A DNA stretch of 64,000 nt from Prochlorococcus sp. MIT 0604 (GTDB lineage Bacteria; Cyanobacteriota; Cyanobacteriia; PCC-6307; Cyanobiaceae). The DNA lies in assembly GCF_000757845.1 (NCBI RefSeq), contig NZ_CP007753.1:1488001-1552000 (forward strand). Reading direction: 5' to 3'. A program made the position numbers and the translations under genes. The notes under the pieces were generated by a model. The model had not been told where the DNA came from and did not search any database. It saw only the letters and a list, made by a program, of their open reading frames with translations. Numbering within the stretch: position 1 is the first letter of the stretch; every line of letters starts with the position of its first letter. Below are positions 59,195 to 64,000 of this stretch, piece by piece.

Positions 59195-60394
59195 TTATTT
59201 GAGTATTTTAGAAACAACTCCAGCACCGATAGTACGTCCACCTTCACGGATTGCAAATCGCATACCTTGTTCAATAGCTACTGGACAAATTAATTCTCCA
59301 GTCATCTTAATTCTGTCTCCTGGCATTACCATTTCAACATTAGAGCCATCATCAGAGGTAAATGCGGTTATTTGACCTGTTACATCAGTTGTTCTGATGT
59401 AAAACTGAGGTCTATATCCTGCAAAGAAAGGAGTATGTCTTCCGCCCTCTTCTTTTTTGAGGACATAAACTTCCCCTTCAAACTGAGTGTGAGGAGTAAT
59501 AGATCCTTTCTTAACAAGAACCATTCCTCTCTCAATATCTTCTTTCTGGACACCACGCAAAAGTAAACCAACATTATCTCCAGCCATACCTTCATCAAGA
59601 AGTTTTCGGAACATTTCAACTCCAGTAACAGTTGTTAATCTTGTGTCTCTTATTCCAACTATTTCTACTTCTTCTCCAACCTTAACTTTACCTCTCTCAA
59701 TTCTTCCAGTAGCAACAGTTCCTCTACCAGTAATTGAGAAAACGTCTTCAACAGCCATCAGGAAGGGTTTATCCACTTCTCTTTCTGGTTCAGGAATACT
59801 AGCATCTACTGCTTTCATTAATTCTTCAATCTTTGATTCCCAAGTAGAATCACCTTCAAGAGCTTTTAAACCTGAAACCTGAACTATAGGAATATCGTCT
59901 CCGGGGAAGTCATAACTGTCTAACAGTTCTCTAATTTCCATTTCGACAAGTTCAATAATTTCTTCATCATCGACCATATCGCACTTATTTAGAGCGACCA
60001 CAAGAGCTGGCACACCAACTTGTTTAGCTAAAAGAATATGCTCTTTAGTTTGTGCCATAGGGCCATCTGTGGCTGCACAAACTAGAATAGCTCCATCCAT
60101 TTGGGCGGCTCCTGTAATCATGTTTTTTACATAATCAGCATGACCTGGGCAATCGACATGAGCGTAATGTCTGCCTTCAGTTTCATATTCGACGTGAGCT
60201 GTATTAATAGTAATGCCACGCTCTCTTTCTTCAGGAGCACCATCAATGTCTCCGTAGTCTTGAGCCTGAGCTTGACCTTTTTTGGCTAATACGTTTGTAA
60301 TAGCAGCAGTAAGTGTTGTTTTTCCATGGTCAACATGGCCAATAGTACCTATGTTGACATGTGGTTTGTTCCTTTCGAACTTCTCGCGAGCCAT
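59195..60394 (-). CDS. tuf: Elongation factor Tu
   Basis: A 399-residue GTPase that delivers aminoacyl-tRNA to the ribosome. G1 GHVDHGKT at residues 19-26, G3 DCPGHADY near 81, and G4 NKCD near 136 are present, and the beta-barrel domains II and III are complete. It lies 45 bases after fusA. It has the slightly longer cyanobacterial/plastid form of domain I ([20 protein letters not shown] region). Confidence 0.99.
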
Positions 60395-60439
60395 TTTGAA
60401 TTAAAGAATCGAGGGTTTAATAGTGTTTTAGTTTAGAGA

Positions 60440-62515
60440 TCAGGAGTTGCCCTGATTCTTGGAAATGATAGCTTCAGCAACATTACGAGGAACTTCCTCA
60501 TAATTTGCGAACTCCATTGAAAATATACCCCGACCTTGAGTCATTGATCGGAGTTGAGTGGCATAACCGAACATTTCGGCTAAGGGCACTTTGGCCTGTA
60601 CCTTAGACAATCCATCATCAACAGATTGTCCTTCTACTTGACCTCTTCTAGAAGAGAGATCACCAATTACAGATCCAAGAAAGTCATCAGGACTTTCGAC
60701 CTCGACTTTCATCATAGGCTCTAAAAGTACCGGGTTGCATTTTTTAACCCCATCTTTAAAAGCCATGGAACCTGCAATTTTGAAGGCCATTTCAGATGAG
60801 TCTACATCGTGGAATGAACCATCGACTAGTGTTACTTTTACATCAATGAGTGGATAACCTGCAAGAACACCGGATTCACAGGTTTCTTTCATGCCATTAG
60901 ATGCAGGCCCAATGTACTCTTTCGGTACAGCTCCACCAACAATTTTGTTTACGAATTCAAATCCTTTACCAACTTCAGCAGGTTCCATTTCAATTATTAC
61001 ATGACCATATTGGCCTTTTCCTCCAGTTTGTCTTGCATATTTACCTTCACCTTTAGAACTAGACCTAATGGTCTCTCTATAAGAAACCTGAGGGGCTCCA
61101 ATATTAGCTTCAACTTTAAATTCCCTTAACATTCTGTCAACGAGGATTTCTAGGTGCAACTCACCCATACCAGCAATTACAGTTTGATTTGTCTCAGGAT
61201 CTGTACTTACCCTAAAGGTTGGATCTTCTTCAGAAAGTGCAGTTAAAGCTTTGGATAATTTTTCCATATCTCCTTTTGTTTTTGGCTCAACTGCCACTGA
61301 GATAACTGGTTCGGGAATAAACAATGTTTCCAAGACTATAGGATCATCTGTATTACATAACGTGTCACCAGTTGTTGTATTCTTGAGACCTAGTACTGCT
61401 CCTAAATCTCCTGCCCTCAATTCATCAACTTCCTCTCTTTCATCAGCCTTTAAGATTACTAATCTAGAAATTCTCTCTTTAGCATCTTTAGTAGAATTCA
61501 TGACGTAACTTCCCTTTGAAAGTACACCTGAGTACATCCTTACGAAAGTTAATTTCCCATAGGGATCTGACATTACTTTAAAGGCTAGTGCACTGAAAGG
61601 AGCATTATCATCTGAAGGTCTTACATCTTCCTTACCACTTGGTAAAACTCCTTGTATTGGTTTTACATCAACTGGCGCTGGTAAGTAATCAACAACAGCA
61701 TCTAAAACAAGTTGGACTCCTTTATTCTTAAAAGCTGAACCACATAATACTGGAACCAATCCATGTTTTAAAACTCCTTCCCTAATTCCTTTTTTTAGTT
61801 GTTCTTCATTAAGTTCTCCTGTTTCAAGGAATATTTCTATTAACTCTTCATCATTTTCAGCTACACTCTCCATCAACTTATATCTCCACTCAGTCGCTTC
61901 CTCCTCCATTTCAGGTGGAATTGGTGCTTCTTCGATATCAGTACCTAAATCATTTTTGTAAAGATATGCTTTGTTAGCTACTAAGTCAATAATGCCTGTG
62001 AGATCACCTTCAGCTCCAATAGGTAACTGAATTGGGAGTGCATTTGCCTTAAGTCGATCTTTAATTTGCTTATTAACCTTTAAAAAATCAGCACCAGTTC
62101 TGTCCATTTTATTAACAAAAACCATTCTTGGAACAGAGTATCTATCTGCTTGACGCCAAACTGTTTCTGATTGAGGTTGAACTCCACCAACTGCGCAAAA
62201 TACAGCTATGACTCCGTCTAAGACGCGCATTGATCTTTCCACCTCAATAGTAAAATCAACGTGTCCAGGGGTATCAATAATATTAATTCTGTGGTCTTGC
62301 CAACTAGTAGATATTGCAGCAGCAGTAATAGTTATTCCTCTTTCTCTTTCTTGAGCCATCCAATCTGTTACGGCAGCACCATCATGAACCTCTCCTATTT
62401 TGTGAACTACACCTGAATAAAACAAAATTCTTTCAGTTGTTGTTGTCTTCCCTGCATCAATATGAGCGGCTATACCTATGTTCCTTACTCGTTCTAGGGG
62501 AAAGTCGCGTGCCAA
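60440..62515 (-). CDS. fusA: Elongation factor G
   Basis: A 691-residue translocase GTPase. G1 AHIDAGKT at residues 17-24, switch [11 protein letters not shown] near 82, and G4 NKMD near 136 are present, with domains II-V complete to the end ([20 protein letters not shown]). It follows rpsG by 97 bases, the longest gap inside the str operon, and precedes tuf. Confidence 0.99.
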   Translation of the reverse strand: MARDFPLERVRNIGIAAHIDAGKTTTTERILFYSGVVHKIGEVHDGAAVTDWMAQERERGITITAAAISTSWQDHRINIIDTPGHVDFTIEVERSMRVLDGVIAVFCAVGGVQPQSETVWRQADRYSVPRMVFVNKMDRTGADFLKVNKQIKDRLKANALPIQLPIGAEGDLTGIIDLVANKAYLYKNDLGTDIEEAPIPPEMEEEATEWRYKLMESVAENDEELIEIFLETGELNEEQLKKGIREGVLKHGLVPVLCGSAFKNKGVQLVLDAVVDYLPAPVDVKPIQGVLPSGKEDVRPSDDNAPFSALAFKVMSDPYGKLTFVRMYSGVLSKGSYVMNSTKDAKERISRLVILKADEREEVDELRAGDLGAVLGLKNTTTGDTLCNTDDPIVLETLFIPEPVISVAVEPKTKGDMEKLSKALTALSEEDPTFRVSTDPETNQTVIAGMGELHLEILVDRMLREFKVEANIGAPQVSYRETIRSSSKGEGKYARQTGGKGQYGHVIIEMEPAEVGKGFEFVNKIVGGAVPKEYIGPASNGMKETCESGVLAGYPLIDVKVTLVDGSFHDVDSSEMAFKIAGSMAFKDGVKKCNPVLLEPMMKVEVESPDDFLGSVIGDLSSRRGQVEGQSVDDGLSKVQAKVPLAEMFGYATQLRSMTQGRGIFSMEFANYEEVPRNVAEAIISKNQGNS

Positions 62516-62612
62516 TTTAAAAGCTCCAAATAAAATAATTTTTGATAAGTATAGTTCACCCTAAAAGCAAACTTTTATAATAATAAACTACTTCAGTACC
62601 TTTTTGATGAAA

Positions 62613-63083
62613 TTAATATCTGTAATGCGCAAAAGCTTTATTAGCCTCAGCCATTTTGTGAGTATCTTCTCTTTTTTTAACTGCACTACCAGTTTCATTT
62701 GCTGCATCCATTAACTCACCAGCAAGTTTTTGGGACATACTTTTGCCATTTCTTGCCCTAGAAAATGTTACAAGCCATCTTAATGCCATAGCTGTACCCC
62801 TCTCTTGGCGTACTTCCATGGGTACTTGATATGTCGCACCACCAACTCTTCTAGCTCTTACCTCCACAAGAGGAGTAGCATTTTTCACAGCTGTTTCAAA
62901 TAATTCGACTGCATTCCCACCTGTTCTCTCACTTATTAAAGAAAAAGCATCAGACAATATTCTTTGAGCTGTAGATTTTTTACCATGTTTCATCAATCTA
63001 GAGATCATCATAGAGGCAAGACGACTATTAAATTGAGGATCTGGAAGAATTGGTCTTTTTACTGCAGCATTACGACGTGACAT
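62613..63083 (-). CDS. rpsG: 30S ribosomal protein S7
   Basis: A 156-residue protein that starts assembly of the 30S head. The N-terminal [20 protein letters not shown] and the conserved [18 protein letters not shown] near residue 76 match the family, and it ends in [12 protein letters not shown]. It lies 25 bases after rpsL in the str operon. In enterics S7 represses this operon; whether it does so here is unknown. Confidence 0.99.
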   Translation of the reverse strand: MSRRNAAVKRPILPDPQFNSRLASMMISRLMKHGKKSTAQRILSDAFSLISERTGGNAVELFETAVKNATPLVEVRARRVGGATYQVPMEVRQERGTAMALRWLVTFSRARNGKSMSQKLAGELMDAANETGSAVKKREDTHKMAEANKAFAHYRY

Positions 63084-63108
63084 TTTTTTAGAAAGTGATG
63101 TTTACAAG

Positions 63109-63483
63109 TTAATCTTTTGGAGCTTTTGCTCCATACTTAGATCTGGATTGACGTCTATCTTTGACTCCAGCCGTATCTAAAGTTCCTCTTATTATATGAT
63201 ATCTAACTCCTGGTAAATCTTTAACTCTTCCGCCCCTAAGAAGAACCACAGAGTGTTCTTGCAAGTTATGTCCAATGCCAGGTATGTAAGCCGTTACTTC
63301 GAAACCTGAAGTTAATCTAACTCTTGCGACTTTTCTTAAAGCTGAATTAGGTTTTTTAGGTGTTGATGTATAAACTCTCGTACATACCCCTCTTCTTTCA
63401 GGGCAAGCTTTAAGTGCAGGAGATTTTGTTTTCCTAGTCAGACGTTTTCTTTCTGAACCTATTAATTGCGAGATGGTGGGCAT
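63109..63483 (-). CDS. rpsL: 30S ribosomal protein S12
   Basis: A 124-residue decoding-centre protein and the first gene of the str operon. [20 protein letters not shown] and the loop with [20 protein letters not shown] are the universally conserved segments. The Lys at about residue 43 in TPKKPNS is the usual streptomycin-sensitive form. It is divergent from the glutamate synthase gene. Confidence 0.99.
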   Translation of the reverse strand: MPTISQLIGSERKRLTRKTKSPALKACPERRGVCTRVYTSTPKKPNSALRKVARVRLTSGFEVTAYIPGIGHNLQEHSVVLLRGGRVKDLPGVRYHIIRGTLDTAGVKDRRQSRSKYGAKAPKD

Positions 63484-63677
63484 CTATTTATATTTTGAAA
63501 AAATAAACATTTCATCATCATAACCTTTTAAGAGCACTTACTAAAAGTTTTTAATTATATTTTTTTTAAATTTGTCAAATTAAAATTATTTGGTAAATAT
63601 TCATTATCTTTAGATTTATTTTCATATTTATTTTTATAATAGTAATACATAAATAACTAAACAGAATTAAATAATCT
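63484..63677. promoter_or_regulatory. Divergent promoter region between rpsL and glutamate synthase
   Basis: 194 very AT-rich bases that must hold the str operon promoter (minus) and the glutamate synthase promoter (plus). I looked for an NtcA site (GTA-N8-TAC) and found none that matches well. TAATAGTAATAC near 63642-63653 is the nearest -10-like region for the plus strand. Confidence 0.45.
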
Positions 63678-64000
63678 ATGGGAGAGAGTATCAAAAGAAT
63701 CGTTGGCCCATATCAAGATAGTTATTCCCCAAATGGAATAATTGGGGAGAAAGATGCGTGTGGAGTTGGTTTCGTAGCAAATGTTGAAGGTATAGAAAGC
63801 AACTGGATCCTTAAACAATCTCTAAAGGGCCTCAACTGCATGGAGCATAGAGGAGGTTGTGGAGGAGATAGTGACTCAGGAGATGGAGCAGGCATTTTAT
63901 GTTCAATTCCTTGGGATTACTTAGAAAAAGAAGTTAATCTTAAAAATAAAAAAGATTACGATAAAGGTTTAGGCATGATTTTTATGCCTAATAAAAAAGA
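63678..64000 (+). CDS. gltB: Ferredoxin-dependent glutamate synthase, N-terminal fragment
   Basis: The first 107 codons of a large glutamate synthase, cut by the window end. After a 27-residue propeptide comes Cys28 in DACGVGFVAN, the N-terminal nucleophile of the class II glutaminase domain once the propeptide is removed. LNCMEHRGGCGGDSDSGDGA is the matching conserved segment. The enzyme makes two glutamates from glutamine and 2-oxoglutarate; cyanobacterial forms usually take electrons from ferredoxin (also called glsF), which cannot be tested on this fragment. Confidence 0.93.
   Translation, partial: MGESIKRIVGPYQDSYSPNGIIGEKDACGVGFVANVEGIESNWILKQSLKGLNCMEHRGGCGGDSDSGDGAGILCSIPWDYLEKEVNLKNKKDYDKGLGMIFMPNKK

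Noticed and set aside
63484-63677. An NtcA site before the glutamate synthase gene
   Set aside because: The best candidate (GTA-N8-TTA near 63594) matches only one half-site, so it is not supported.

Overview
The window looks like chromosome of a high-light-adapted Prochlorococcus. The evidence is the very AT-rich, tightly packed DNA; the cyanobacterial split of RNA polymerase beta' into rpoC1 and rpoC2; duplicated b-type ATP synthase subunits (b and b'); a one-helix high-light-inducible (Hli) protein; LL-diaminopimelate aminotransferase; a tocopherol-type methyltransferase; and a biotin operon carrying the marine picocyanobacterial esterase BioK. I cannot name the strain. No insertion sequence, prophage, CRISPR array or rRNA operon is visible, and there is one tRNA. 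Almost everything is core housekeeping gene content.

Layout. 1-7.4 kb: on the minus strand, the ATP synthase operon atpI-B-E-F'-F-H-A-G, followed by a [2Fe-2S] ferredoxin, a 63-aa protein and a DUF3326 protein. 7.7-11.4 kb: ftsW, the cytochrome c maturation pair ccdA-ccs1, and queF. 11.5-16 kb: a small unknown gene with glnB (PII), tlyA, purB and fumC. 16-23.4 kb: a Ski2-like helicase divergent from the biotin operon bioF-bioK-bioC-bioD-bioA. 23.4-29.5 kb: DUF3143, a DnaJ-domain membrane protein, rsmG, an operon of DUF2997-Ycf35-[4Fe-4S] ferredoxin-aldo/keto reductase, a HEAT-repeat protein, a 41-aa membrane peptide, rlmN and an hli gene. 29.5-40.3 kb: rpsT-tatD-rpoB-rpoC1-rpoC2. 40.4-49.6 kb: hisD, rpiA, a DegP/HtrA protease, the rimP-nusA-ylxR-infB operon, DUF3493 and tRNA-Thr. 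49.8-58.7 kb: a radical SAM protein, clpS, dapL, rne-rnhB, DUF1997, pheA, an MPBQ-type methyltransferase and a Lon-N-domain protein. 58.8-64 kb: the str operon rpsL-rpsG-fusA-tuf-rpsJ, divergent from the start of a glutamate synthase gene cut by the window end.

How it works together. The window couples energy conversion (ATP synthase), macromolecular synthesis (RNA polymerase, NusA, IF2, EF-G, EF-Tu, ribosomal proteins), RNA processing (RNase E, RNase HII, helicase) and nitrogen sensing and assimilation (PII, glutamate synthase). It also carries vitamin, amino acid and purine pathways.

I found no wholly new multi-gene system. The observations I think most worth checking are the Ycf35/ferredoxin operon with a 15-bp palindrome at its promoter, the rne-rnhB overlap that encodes the PNPase-binding peptide, hairpins on both sides of atpE, a terminator folded across the stop codons of glnB and tlyA, PII with Phe at position 51, a 108-bp tandem duplication inside infB, and an unannotated-looking 41-aa membrane peptide. 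Several start codons are non-ATG (ftsW, rimP, purB, rpsT, possibly ylxR and the 41-aa peptide).
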